The notes under the pieces: generated by a model
Told to the model about the DNA's origin: nothing
What the model saw: only the letters and a program-made list of their open reading frames with translations
The model's database searches: none
Position numbers and translations under genes: made by a program
Shown here: positions 23,625 to 30,365 of the stretch, in pieces
How positions within the stretch are numbered: the first letter of the stretch is position 1
Layout: every line of letters begins with the position of its first letter
Origin: a virus
Virus record (IMG/VR): IMGVR_UViG_3300020185_000129
Span: 1 to 37,137 of that record
Reading direction: 5' to 3' (one strand)
DNA: 37,137 bases

Positions 23625-23806
23625 TTTAGCCTCCGCTTTAATTCCATTGCAGCATAGTGAAACTCGTCCCAATACTGCCCCGTTTTTGGATTGTCTATTT
23701 TCTCGCCAGCCGTCGCCGCAGCGAATGCATCTGCGCGTATGTACTTTAAACTTTCTACCGATAGAGTTTTGAAACGTTCTATCGTGTCGCTGTGCCAGTT
23801 ATTCAT
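23621..23806 (-). CDS. Hypothetical helical protein (61 aa)
   Basis: Starts MNNWHSDTIERFKTLSVESL, then RADAFAAATAGEKIDNPKTG and QYWDEFHYAAMELKRRL: two helices around a NPKTGQYWDE loop. ATG 23806 overlaps the previous stop (ATGA) with GGGAG upstream. No family recognised. Confidence 0.6.
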   Translation of the reverse strand: MNNWHSDTIERFKTLSVESLKYIRADAFAAATAGEKIDNPKTGQYWDEFHYAAMELKRRLK

Positions 23807-23970
23807 TTTGTTACTCCCATGCATAGTGCTTCAAGCTCTGCTATGCGATCGTTTAACATTTTGATAGCTGCCTTGTGCTCTGCTACCTTGCCAGCGGTGC
23901 GACACCTGATAGCGTATTCCCGAGCTGCTGCGATCCGCGCCCATGCTTCGTTTTCTTGTTCGTCTGTCAT
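23803..23970 (-). CDS. Hypothetical coiled-coil protein (55 aa)
   Basis: Starts MTDEQENEAWARIAAAREYA and ends with a heptad-like helix AAIKMLNDRIAELEAL. Entirely helical and soluble. ATG 23970 has GGGAG upstream and comes 19 bases after a TAACATGTTA element; the stop overlaps the next start (ATGA). Confidence 0.58.
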   Translation of the reverse strand: MTDEQENEAWARIAAAREYAIRCRTAGKVAEHKAAIKMLNDRIAELEALCMGVTK

Positions 23971-24001
23971 TTCAAGTCTCCCAGTTTATAACATGTTACG
24001 T

Positions 24002-24220
24002 TTATTCGTCTTTAAAGCCCGAGCAAGGAAAAGCGTTGGGCATGAAACCATATTGTGGTTCTTTAAAATCCCAATCGTTTATCTCGTCAAAGCCGTACAA
24101 AACCAACGCAGAGATAAGCCCTTTTGATTTTTCCCACACGACTAGATTATGTGTTTTTGGAATGTCACCTTGGTACTTTTCAATGTCAATAACGTACGCT
24201 TCCAATGCTTTATATTTCAT
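24002..24220 (-). CDS. Hypothetical protein (72 aa)
   Basis: MKYKALEAYVIDIEKYQGDI followed by HNLVVWEKSKGLISALVLYGFDEIN and a Cys/Pro-rich end. Alpha/beta, soluble. ATG 24220 has CGGAGA upstream. The intergenic segment before it nearly duplicates the one before the 55-aa gene (TAACATGTTATAAACT, GGAGA, TTGAAATG). No family recognised. Confidence 0.6.
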   Translation of the reverse strand: MKYKALEAYVIDIEKYQGDIPKTHNLVVWEKSKGLISALVLYGFDEINDWDFKEPQYGFMPNAFPCSGFKDE

Positions 24221-24253
24221 TTCAATTCTCCGAGTTTATAACATGTTACAATT

Positions 24254-24406
24254 TTAACGTACCCAAACTAAATGGTTCAAGTGTTTATATTTGCGCTTAC
24301 CTTTACGCACCTCGCGAGTCGCCGCCGTGCCGCGCCCTGATACACTGTTTCGGGGCTTAGAATAGTCCAACGATGCGCGTATGTATTCAATGTCTTTACG
24401 ATTCAT
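24254..24406 (-). CDS. Small basic protein (50 aa)
   Basis: MNRKDIEYIRASLDYSKPRN, then a Gly/Arg/Lys-rich middle (GRGTAATREVRKGKRKYKH) and LNHLVWVR. Strongly positive charge suggests nucleic-acid binding. ATG 24406 has GAGGTGA upstream, and a TAACATGTTA element precedes it (24424-24433). Confidence 0.58.
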   Translation of the reverse strand: MNRKDIEYIRASLDYSKPRNSVSGRGTAATREVRKGKRKYKHLNHLVWVR

Positions 24407-24449
24407 GATGTCACCTCAAAACATAACATGTTATGGAAAAGCTACCCCG

Positions 24450-24944
24450 TTATAGGGTAGCCGCTGCATCGGCTAACAGTACAGCTAATTGATGCAATTG
24501 TGAATCCGTCAATTCTGCGTTTGCAATATTCTTCGCAGTCTCTACCAGTATGTTATCGCCTTCGGATTCCGTCTCGGTCTTTGGCGCTTTTACCGTCCAT
24601 TCAAAACCTTTTGTAGCCTTGAATGATAGCGCATAACCTTTCTGCGTCACCTTGTCGCGTGTCTTACCGTTTTTCATCGTCACTGTTTCAATGACAGCGC
24701 CGAAGCATTCTAGCATTCTAGACTCGCGGTTTATCGTAGATTTGAGAGTCTTTAGCGCGTTTACATTATCATCGGCGCTTAGTTCGATTACCGCTTCAAC
24801 TAACAAGCTGTCTGTTTCATTGTGAAACGCTATCGTTTCTGCGTCTCGGTCGATTGTGAATTGCGCTGTCTCTAATACGTCTCGAACACAAGCGGCTAAA
24901 GTACCTGCAACGTTTGCAGCGTTTGCAATATCTGATTCGTACAT
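24450..24944 (-). CDS. First gene of the minus-strand arm, function unknown (164 aa)
   Basis: 164 residues, acidic. N-terminal helices (ANAANVAGTLAACVRDVLET), a middle strand region (SLLVEAVIELSADDN), a Lys-rich strand pair (KGYALSFKATKGFEWTVKAP), then a Thr/Glu linker and a C-terminal helix (SQLHQLAVLLADAAATL). No family recognised. It is the leading gene of the leftward arm next to the control region, so it is expected to be expressed first. Its ATG overlaps a degenerate TAACTTGTTA junction element; the AAGG site lies inside that element's flank. Confidence 0.65.
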   Translation of the reverse strand: MYESDIANAANVAGTLAACVRDVLETAQFTIDRDAETIAFHNETDSLLVEAVIELSADDNVNALKTLKSTINRESRMLECFGAVIETVTMKNGKTRDKVTQKGYALSFKATKGFEWTVKAPKTETESEGDNILVETAKNIANAELTDSQLHQLAVLLADAAATL

Positions 24945-25028
24945 AACAAGTTACCTTTTAGTGATTAAGTCGTTATTGACCATGTGTCTATATTGAACGA
25001 ATCAATTCAGATTGTCTAATACTGTTTT

Positions 25029-25044
25029 GTTATAAGCTTATAAC
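25029..25044. repeat. Perfect 16-bp palindrome
   Basis: GTTATAAGCTTATAAC reads identically on both strands. It lies 85 bases upstream of the first minus-strand gene. It could bind a dimeric protein or mark an origin; no name can be given. Confidence 0.7.
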
Positions 25045-25104
25045 CGTTTAGTATATCAGGACAGAATCTGTTTAGCGCCTAACATATATTCAATGCAGTG
25101 TCTA

Positions 25105-25124
25105 TACTGTATGGATATACAGTG
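25105..25124. promoter_or_regulatory. LexA (SOS) box-like operator
   Basis: TACTGTATGGATATACAGTG has CTGT-N8-ACAG and matches 17 of 20 positions of the E. coli LexA consensus, with 7-bp perfect arms. It lies in the spacer between weak CAGACA and TATAGA hexamers on the minus strand, where a bound repressor could block leftward transcription. Confidence 0.65.
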
Positions 25125-25169
25125 TCTGTGTTGGGTCTATAGGGTACTACATAGACTCTCACACTCAAC

Positions 25170-25316
25170 TGCATTGATTCTCATTAGCATCTGATAATGA
25201 TTCTCATTAGTACTTGATAGTAGTGGCGTTAATGATTCTCATTAGTACTTGATAAGCGTAGTGATAATGATTCTGATTTGTATTCTCGTTCGCATTTGAT
25301 AATGATTCTCATTAGC
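25170..25316. promoter_or_regulatory. Tandem Fur-box-like dyads (or iterons)
   Basis: Copies of the dyad TAATGA-TTC-TCATTA or variants share a core starting at 25177, 25200, 25235, 25270, 25282 (degenerate) and 25305, i.e. spacings of 23, 35, 35, 12 and 23 (12+23=35). The best copy (25298-25316, GATAATGATTCTCATTAGC) matches 16 of 19 positions of the classical Fur box. Confidence 0.7.
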
Positions 25317-25508
25317 ATTTAGACACCGGGGCAGGGGTATTGTAGTTGTGTTGGTTTATAGTACCTGCACAGACACAAAAAAGAGCTAAATTGAAACTCA
25401 ACATGCAACGCAGAAAGCTAGATAACGTAAGGGTCTAAACAGAATCTGGAGTGCGCCTGTAAGGGACAGTACAGATCTGTGTAGTATTTACATTATAAAA
25501 GAAAAGAC

Positions 25509-25537
25509 TTGACAAACACTGAAAAGTATGCTATAAT
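25509..25537 (+). promoter_or_regulatory. Sigma70 promoter for the packaging/late arm
   Basis: TTGACA (25509-25514), 17-bp spacer ending GAAAAGTATGC, TATAAT (25532-25537): both hexamers consensus, extended -10 TG. It continues ATATACTGTATAG, containing a half LexA-like TACTGTAT. It drives the genes from 25738 rightward. Confidence 0.92.
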
Positions 25538-25586
25538 ATACTGTATAGATAAGTGATTAACTAAAGAGAAACTTGATCGCGCCGCT

Positions 25587-25696
25587 AATGCTTGACAACA
25601 TATAGGAACTTGACCACATAAAAGCATTAAGGATAAACATATATAAATATAACTTTAATGCCTATATGCAGTCATGGGCTAATATGCAGTCATGGG
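25587..25696 (+). repeat. Leader repeats with 18-bp period and a 7-bp stem
   Basis: CTTGACAACATA (25591-25602) and CTTGACCACATA (25609-25620) are 18 bp apart and enclosed by a stem AATGCTT (25587-25593) / AAGCATT (25622-25628). Further down, ATATGCAGTCATGGG occurs at 25664-25678 and 25682-25696, again 18 bp apart. All are in the untranslated leader of the first plus-strand gene. Confidence 0.7.
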
Positions 25697-25737
25697 ACGG
25701 CGAAGTTTCTATATAGTTCTTATACGAGGATGTTGTA

Positions 25738-26118
25738 GTGTCAGAAAAACCCGGTAGTAGTCGTGGTCGTCCCAAAAAGTCAGAAGTAGAGGCTGTTAAG
25801 AAAGGAAACAGGCGGGCTGTTGGGCGTCCGAAGGGCGACGCTGGCATTATGAACGAGTATAAGGCCCGAATGTTAGCCTCACCGAAGTCCAGAAAGGTCT
25901 TAGATGCTATTTTTTCTGCGGCTTTGGACGATGATCACAAGAATCAAGCAGCGGCGTGGAAGCTGGTGATGGACAGAGTTGCACCAACCGCGCTATTTGA
26001 AAAAGAAGTCATTAAAGAAGGTGGAAGAAGCGCCATTCAGATTAACATTACAGGCGTGGGTTCTACCGAAGTGTCATCAGGTGACGTTATTGACGGAGAT
26101 TCCGGTGAAGTACTTTAA
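25738..26118 (+). CDS. terS: Putative terminase small subunit with AT-hook motifs
   Basis: 126 residues from GTG 25738 (ACGAGGA upstream). Two AT-hook-like motifs, SRGRPKKS and AVGRPKGD, lie in the first 40 residues, followed by a helical core (SRKVLDAIFSAALDDDHKNQAAAWKLVMDRV) and an acidic C-terminal tail. AT-hook small proteins immediately before TerL are typical DNA-recognition subunits that choose the packaging site. Only the endolysin and one small protein separate it from TerL. It is the first gene after the late promoter. Confidence 0.65.
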   Translation: MSEKPGSSRGRPKKSEVEAVKKGNRRAVGRPKGDAGIMNEYKARMLASPKSRKVLDAIFSAALDDDHKNQAAAWKLVMDRVAPTALFEKEVIKEGGRSAIQINITGVGSTEVSSGDVIDGDSGEVL

Positions 26119-26446
26119 GATTGAAGAGTTTGACTGTCAAGAGACAGGAGAAAACGAAATGCTGCCAGAGTTCCTGCACGTTTTAGACGATCTGAGAGAC
26201 TTGTGCGGCTTTCCGTTTGTTATTACTAGCGGATACCGCAGCCCTAAGCACTCAATAGAGGCCGCTAAAACAACTCCGGGTACACATTCGCAAGGCATCG
26301 CAGTTGACATCAAGGTATCTTCTGGATCACAAAAGCATACCCTAGTCAGACACGCAATGGCCCTTGGATTTAGCGGCGTCGGCGTTGCTGATACCTTCGT
26401 ACACGTAGACTTCCGCGACTCTACGCCTGTTATGTGGACATACTGA
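26105..26446 (+). CDS. M15-family peptidase endolysin (peptidoglycan L-Ala-D-Glu or D-Ala-D-Ala type)
   Basis: 113 residues from GTG 26105, behind GGAG inside the end of the terminase small subunit gene. Zinc-ligand pattern of peptidase M15: H61 and D68 in GTHSQGIAVDIK, and H100 in FVHVDFRD; the SGYRSPKH stretch before it is also typical. It cleaves the peptide cross-links of peptidoglycan at the end of infection. No signal peptide, so it needs the holins at 989-1659 for release. Its place beside the terminase rather than the holins is noteworthy. Confidence 0.88.
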   Translation: MKYFKIEEFDCQETGENEMLPEFLHVLDDLRDLCGFPFVITSGYRSPKHSIEAAKTTPGTHSQGIAVDIKVSSGSQKHTLVRHAMALGFSGVGVADTFVHVDFRDSTPVMWTY

Positions 26447-26447
26447 T

Positions 26448-26798
26448 ATGTTATATACGAAGAATGTAAACTTAACAGACACTTCTACGCAAACGCTTGT
26501 AACTATTCCTAGTGGCTACGTTGCCCACTGGACAATGGCGTTCATTTCTAATCTGCACAACGCCACTAACAGCATCGCTTTGTTTATTGATAAGACGCCT
26601 GACCCTGACGTTTACATATTTAACGGAACTAACGTACAATCTAAAGAATACTTGCTTATTGACGGAAACGCAGTGTTTGTGTTACAGGCTGGAGACGTTA
26701 TCAAGGCATCAACAAGCGGATCAGGAAACATGGAAGTCGTTGTTACCTTCGATCTATTAGAAGCCCCTGCAACTTTTGTAAACTTTAACGGCGCATGA
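26448..26798 (+). CDS. Small beta-rich protein, probable virion accessory
   Basis: 116 residues. Alternating strands (NVNLTDTSTQTLVTIPSGYV, MAFISNLHNATNSIALFI, VVVTFDLLEAPATFV) suggest a beta-sandwich. Such proteins just before TerL or portal in podoviruses are often decoration or spike-like. No catalytic motif. Its start lies two bases after the endolysin stop with a weak ribosome site, and its stop overlaps the TerL ATG. Confidence 0.55.
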   Translation: MLYTKNVNLTDTSTQTLVTIPSGYVAHWTMAFISNLHNATNSIALFIDKTPDPDVYIFNGTNVQSKEYLLIDGNAVFVLQAGDVIKASTSGSGNMEVVVTFDLLEAPATFVNFNGA

Positions 26799-28051
26799 CT
26801 GACGTTAACGTAGAACTTCTGGATTGGCAGAAGAAAGTCTTTAATGACCCTACACGTTTTAAGGTGGTGGCTGCTGGGCGGCGTACAGGCAAGTCCCGGC
26901 TGGCTGCGTGGATGTTAATAATCAATGCGTTGCAGGCAGAGCGCGGCCATGTCTTTTACGTTGCCCCTACGCAGGGACAAGCCCGTGACATTATGTGGCA
27001 GACGCTCCTAGAGCTTGGACACAGTGTAATTACAGGCTCACATATTAACAACCTACAACTTAAGTTAGTTAACGGTGCAACCATTACGCTTAAGGGTGCT
27101 GACCGTCCAGAGACTATGCGCGGTGTCAGCCTTAAGTTTCTTGTTATGGACGAATACGCAGACATGAAGCCTGACGTTTGGGAGCAAGTCCTTCGTCCAG
27201 CATTGGCAGACCAGAAAGGCCACGCAATGTTCATAGGAACTCCGATGGGCCGTAACCACTTCTACGAATTGTACAAGTATGCGGAGCTAGGCGATGATGA
27301 GACTTACTCAGCGTGGCATTTTACCAGCTACGATAACAACCTTCTCGACCCTAATGAAATTAACATCGCAAAGAAATCAATGTCAAGCTACGCCTTTCGT
27401 CAGGAGTTCATGGCGTCCTTTGAGGCGGTTGGCTCAGAGATGTTTAAAGAAGATTGGGTACGTTACGGCGAAGCCCCCGAAGCAGGAGACTACTACATAG
27501 CCATTGACTTGGCTGGTTTTGAGGAAGTAGGTAAGAAACGCACAAAGAGTTCTAAGCTAGATGAAACTGCAATCTCCGTAGTTAAAGTGGGTGACAACGG
27601 TGACTGGCATATAGAAAACATTATCTATGGACGTTGGACGTTAGACGAAACGGCAATGAAAATTTTTCAAGCCGTCAGAGATTACCAGCCAGTATCCGTA
27701 GGCATTGAACGTGGCATTGCAAAGCAGGCAGTAATGTCACCGTTAATGGATCTCCAAAGGAAGTACGGCAAGTATTTTAGAGTGGAGGAGTTGACGCACG
27801 GTAACAAAAAGAAAACCGATAGGATCATGTGGGCACTACAGGGTAGATTTGAAAACGGCATCATAAGTTTAAATAAGGGCGAATGGAACGCACGTTTCCT
27901 CGACCAGCTATTTCAGTTTCCCGACCCGCTAACTCACGATGATCTTGTTGATTCCCTAGCGTACATCGACCAGATGGCAACTGTACCGTATGGGATACAC
28001 GACTTCATAGAAGATGAACTTGAAATCTTAGACATTGTAGCGGGATACTAA
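26795..28051 (+). CDS. terL: Terminase large subunit (packaging ATPase-nuclease)
   Basis: 418 residues. Walker A-type AAGRRTGKS (26-34), Walker B FLVMDEYAD (D119/E120), and a FIGTPMGRNHFYELY coupling motif follow in order. The RNaseH-like nuclease part begins at DYYIAIDLAGF (D238), continues with VGIERG, and ends in HDDLVDSLAY, which supplies the last metal-binding acidic residues. It moves DNA into the prohead through the portal and cuts it. It overlaps the upstream stop (ATGA). Confidence 0.95.
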   Translation: MTDVNVELLDWQKKVFNDPTRFKVVAAGRRTGKSRLAAWMLIINALQAERGHVFYVAPTQGQARDIMWQTLLELGHSVITGSHINNLQLKLVNGATITLKGADRPETMRGVSLKFLVMDEYADMKPDVWEQVLRPALADQKGHAMFIGTPMGRNHFYELYKYAELGDDETYSAWHFTSYDNNLLDPNEINIAKKSMSSYAFRQEFMASFEAVGSEMFKEDWVRYGEAPEAGDYYIAIDLAGFEEVGKKRTKSSKLDETAISVVKVGDNGDWHIENIIYGRWTLDETAMKIFQAVRDYQPVSVGIERGIAKQAVMSPLMDLQRKYGKYFRVEELTHGNKKKTDRIMWALQGRFENGIISLNKGEWNARFLDQLFQFPDPLTHDDLVDSLAYIDQMATVPYGIHDFIEDELEILDIVAGY

Positions 28052-28053
28052 TT

Positions 28054-30081
28054 ATGAAAGATGACTTATACAGCCCTGATCCTTTACTCGTTCAAGAGTC
28101 CTTGGAAGAGTGGGTAATGACAAAATGCGAAGACTGGCGTGACAACTATCAGTCTAACTACGAAGAAAAGTTTGACGAGTACTACAGACTGTGGCGCGGC
28201 ATTTGGGATCCAGCAGATACTGAGCGCAAGTCAGAACGCTCACGCATAATTAGTCCTGCCTTGCAGCAAGCTGTAGAGTCTAACGTTGCTGAGATGGAAG
28301 AGGCTACGTTTGGTCGTGGTAAGTGGTTTGACATTTCAGACGACATGAACGACAAAGAATCTCAGGACGTTCTGTATCTGCGTAACAAGCTTACTGAAGA
28401 CTTTGAGAACACTAAAGTTCGTAAGGCTGTTGCAGAGTGTCTTATTAACGCGGCTGTATTCGGTACTGGCGTTGGCGAAATCATCATTGAAGAAATTAAA
28501 GAGATGGCTCCAGCTACCCAGCCGATTATGGATGGACAGCTTCAAGCAGTTGGTGTTAACATTACAGATCGTGTGGTTGTCAAGCTTAAACCTGTTATGC
28601 CACAGAACTTCTTAATTGATCCTGTGGCAACGTCCATTGAGGACGCTATGGGCGTCGCTGTGGACGAGTTTGTTGGAAGCCACCACGTAGAGCAGTTACA
28701 AGAGAACGGCGTCTACAGAGACGTATACGTAGGCACAGCAGCTTCTGACACTGACCTTGAACCTGATCAAGACATTACAGTCTACAGCGACGACAAAGTT
28801 CGACTGACAAAGTACTATGGACTTGTTCCTAAGCACATGTTAGAAGAAGCCACCGACGAGAAGATTGAAGGTGACGCAGGATACGTAGAGGCTGTTGTTG
28901 TTGTTGCTAACGGCGGTACGCTTTTAAAGGCTGAAGCAAACCCCTACATGATGCAAGACAGGCCCGTAGTTGCGTTTCCGTGGGATGTAGTGCCTTCTAT
29001 GTTCTGGGGTCGTGGCGTTTGTGAGAAGGGCTATAACAGCCAGAAGGCTCTCGATACTGAGCTACGTGCGCGTATTGATGCATTGAGCCTCACAATTCAT
29101 CCTATGCTTGCCATTGACGCCACTAAGTTTCCACGCGGGGCAAAGCCAGAGATACGTCCCGGCAAAACAATCTTGACTAATGGAGATCCTCGTGAAGTAT
29201 TGCAACCGTTTAACTTCGGACAGGTCGGTCAAATTACGTTTGCCCAAGCAGCAAGCCTTCAACAAATGGTACAACAAGCTACCGGAGCAGTTGACTCGGC
29301 GGGACTCGCTGGCAACGTTAATGGTGAAGCTACTGCCGCTGGCATTTCTATGTCTCTCGGTGCTATTATTAAGCGCCATAAACGTACTCTGATAAACTTC
29401 CAGCAGTCATTCCTAATTCCGTTTGTTAAGAAAGCTGCATATCGTTACATGCAGTTCGATCCAGAAAACTATCCCGTTAAGGATTACAAGTTTAACGCAA
29501 CCTCTACGCTGGGCATCATTGCTCGCGAGTATGAAGTTACACAGCTTGTACAACTCTTGCAGACCATGAAGCAGGATAGTCCCATCTATCCAGTCCTCAT
29601 CCAAAGCATTATCGACAACATGAATTTGTCTAACCGCGAAGAACTGATCGCAGCTATGCAGCAAGCACAGCAGCCTAACCCAGAAGCACAGCAGGCAGCA
29701 CAGCAAGCACAGCAGGCACAGTTAGCGTTACAGCAATCGCAGACGGCAGCACTGTCAGCACAGGCACAAGAGTCGCAGGCACGAGCACAAAAGTACTCTG
29801 TCGAAGCGCAGCTTGAGCCACAAGAGGTTGAGATTAAACGCATTGAGGCTGTTACACGTAACCTTGCAGCGGGTGATCAAGACGACAAAGAGTTTGAGCG
29901 TCGCTTAAAGGTAGCTCAAGCAATCACTAAAGACAAAGAAGTAGAGGCCAAGATAAATGTTAATGACCCAGCAAGACCTCAAGAACCTAATCGCCCAAGT
30001 CAACGAAGCGTTCAAAGGCCAGTTCAACCGCCTGTCGAACCTAGAAGAGAAGGTAGCCCGTTTGGAGGAGAGCCTCAATGA
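28054..30081 (+). CDS. Portal protein
   Basis: 675 residues, the size expected for podovirus portals. Signs: WRDNYQSNYEEKFDEYYRLWRG near the N-terminus, LKPVMPQNFLIDPVATSIEDA and RPVVAFPWDVVPSMFWGRGVCE in the middle, DTELRARIDALSL, and a TAAGISMSLGAIIKRHKRTL stretch near the crown. The C-terminal 130 residues are a Gln/Ala coiled coil and a Pro/Arg-rich end. It forms the DNA entry ring at the capsid vertex. The 64-aa coiled-coil ORF overprints its last 125 bases. Confidence 0.9.
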   Translation: MKDDLYSPDPLLVQESLEEWVMTKCEDWRDNYQSNYEEKFDEYYRLWRGIWDPADTERKSERSRIISPALQQAVESNVAEMEEATFGRGKWFDISDDMNDKESQDVLYLRNKLTEDFENTKVRKAVAECLINAAVFGTGVGEIIIEEIKEMAPATQPIMDGQLQAVGVNITDRVVVKLKPVMPQNFLIDPVATSIEDAMGVAVDEFVGSHHVEQLQENGVYRDVYVGTAASDTDLEPDQDITVYSDDKVRLTKYYGLVPKHMLEEATDEKIEGDAGYVEAVVVVANGGTLLKAEANPYMMQDRPVVAFPWDVVPSMFWGRGVCEKGYNSQKALDTELRARIDALSLTIHPMLAIDATKFPRGAKPEIRPGKTILTNGDPREVLQPFNFGQVGQITFAQAASLQQMVQQATGAVDSAGLAGNVNGEATAAGISMSLGAIIKRHKRTLINFQQSFLIPFVKKAAYRYMQFDPENYPVKDYKFNATSTLGIIAREYEVTQLVQLLQTMKQDSPIYPVLIQSIIDNMNLSNREELIAAMQQAQQPNPEAQQAAQQAQQAQLALQQSQTAALSAQAQESQARAQKYSVEAQLEPQEVEIKRIEAVTRNLAAGDQDDKEFERRLKVAQAITKDKEVEAKINVNDPARPQEPNRPSQRSVQRPVQPPVEPRREGSPFGGEPQ

Positions 30082-30151
30082 GCAAGGAAAAAGATCCACG
30101 ACTAGCAAGAGCAGGGGTAAGCGGGTTCAACCAACCGAAGAGAACGCCTAA
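29957..30151 (+). CDS. Overprinted coiled-coil protein (64 aa)
   Basis: A different frame from both the portal end and the next gene. Starts MLMTQQDLKNLIAQVNEAFK, then RLSNLEEKVARLEESLNEQ, a clean heptad coiled coil, and a basic tail. AGAGG lies upstream of ATG 29957; ATG 29963 is also possible. In the portal frame this stretch is low-complexity Pro/Arg/Gln, which is unlikely to throw up a regular coiled coil by chance. Possibly a small internal-core or scaffold helper. It could still be an accidental frame. Confidence 0.5.
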   Translation: MLMTQQDLKNLIAQVNEAFKGQFNRLSNLEEKVARLEESLNEQGKRSTTSKSRGKRVQPTEENA

Positions 30152-30362
30152 GCACCCAACAAAATCGCACGTAGTTGTAGCCAAGGAAGGCGACAAAGTT
30201 AAGACGATACGCTATGGACAGCAAGGTGTTAGCGGTGCAGGTAAAAATCCTACCACTGCTAAAGAGAAAGCAAGACGTAAATCTTTTAAGGCGCGTCATG
30301 CAAAAAACATAGCCAAAGGCAAAATGTCTGCGGCTTATTGGGCAAACAAATCTAAATGGTGA
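30078..30362 (+). CDS. Conserved basic phage protein (94 aa)
   Basis: Lys/Arg-rich: SKEKDPRLARAGVSGFNQPK, SHVVVAKEGDKVKTIRYGQQ, and a C-terminal KSFKARHAKNIAKGKMSAAY. I recognise this arrangement from many marine phages between portal and capsid, without a known function. Overlaps the portal stop (ATGA) behind GGAGGAG. Its strong positive charge suggests contact with DNA or scaffold inside the head. Confidence 0.7.
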   Translation: MSKEKDPRLARAGVSGFNQPKRTPKHPTKSHVVVAKEGDKVKTIRYGQQGVSGAGKNPTTAKEKARRKSFKARHAKNIAKGKMSAAYWANKSKW

Positions 30363-30365
30363 TTA

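Larger units (their letters stand above)
22798..24953 (-). repeat. Six dispersed TAACATGTTA-type palindromes in the accessory cluster
   Basis: Copies (plus coordinates): 22799-22808 and 23989-23998, sharing a longer flank (ATAAACGTAACATGTTATAA on the minus strand), 24239-24248 and 24424-24433 (exact TAACATGTTA), and 23429-23438 and 24944-24953 (TAACTTGTTA type). Five lie in the short gaps immediately upstream of small genes; one is inside the gp88-like gene. A seventh exact copy is inside the helicase gene (20135-20144). Confidence 0.8.
24945..25737. other. Non-coding divergent control region
   Basis: 793 bases between the two arms without a convincing gene. In order it holds: a 16-bp perfect palindrome (25029-25044), one arm of a 14-bp inverted repeat (25062-25075), a LexA-like box (25105-25124), a tandem array of Fur-box-like dyads (25170-25316), an unremarkable stretch containing the second arm of the inverted repeat (25435-25448), a consensus plus-strand promoter (25509-25537), and a leader with two sets of 18-bp-period repeats (25587-25696). 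It is a likely site for early regulation and possibly the replication origin. Confidence 0.75.

Noticed and set aside
25170-25316. CRISPR array reading of the tandem repeats
   Set aside because: Units are only 13-19 bp dyads with spacers of 10-20 bp that are themselves similar, and no cas genes are present.
25664-25735. Short leader peptides over the ATATGCAGTCATGGG repeats (15 or 26 aa)
   Set aside because: No ribosome-binding site upstream of either ATG; kept only as repeats.
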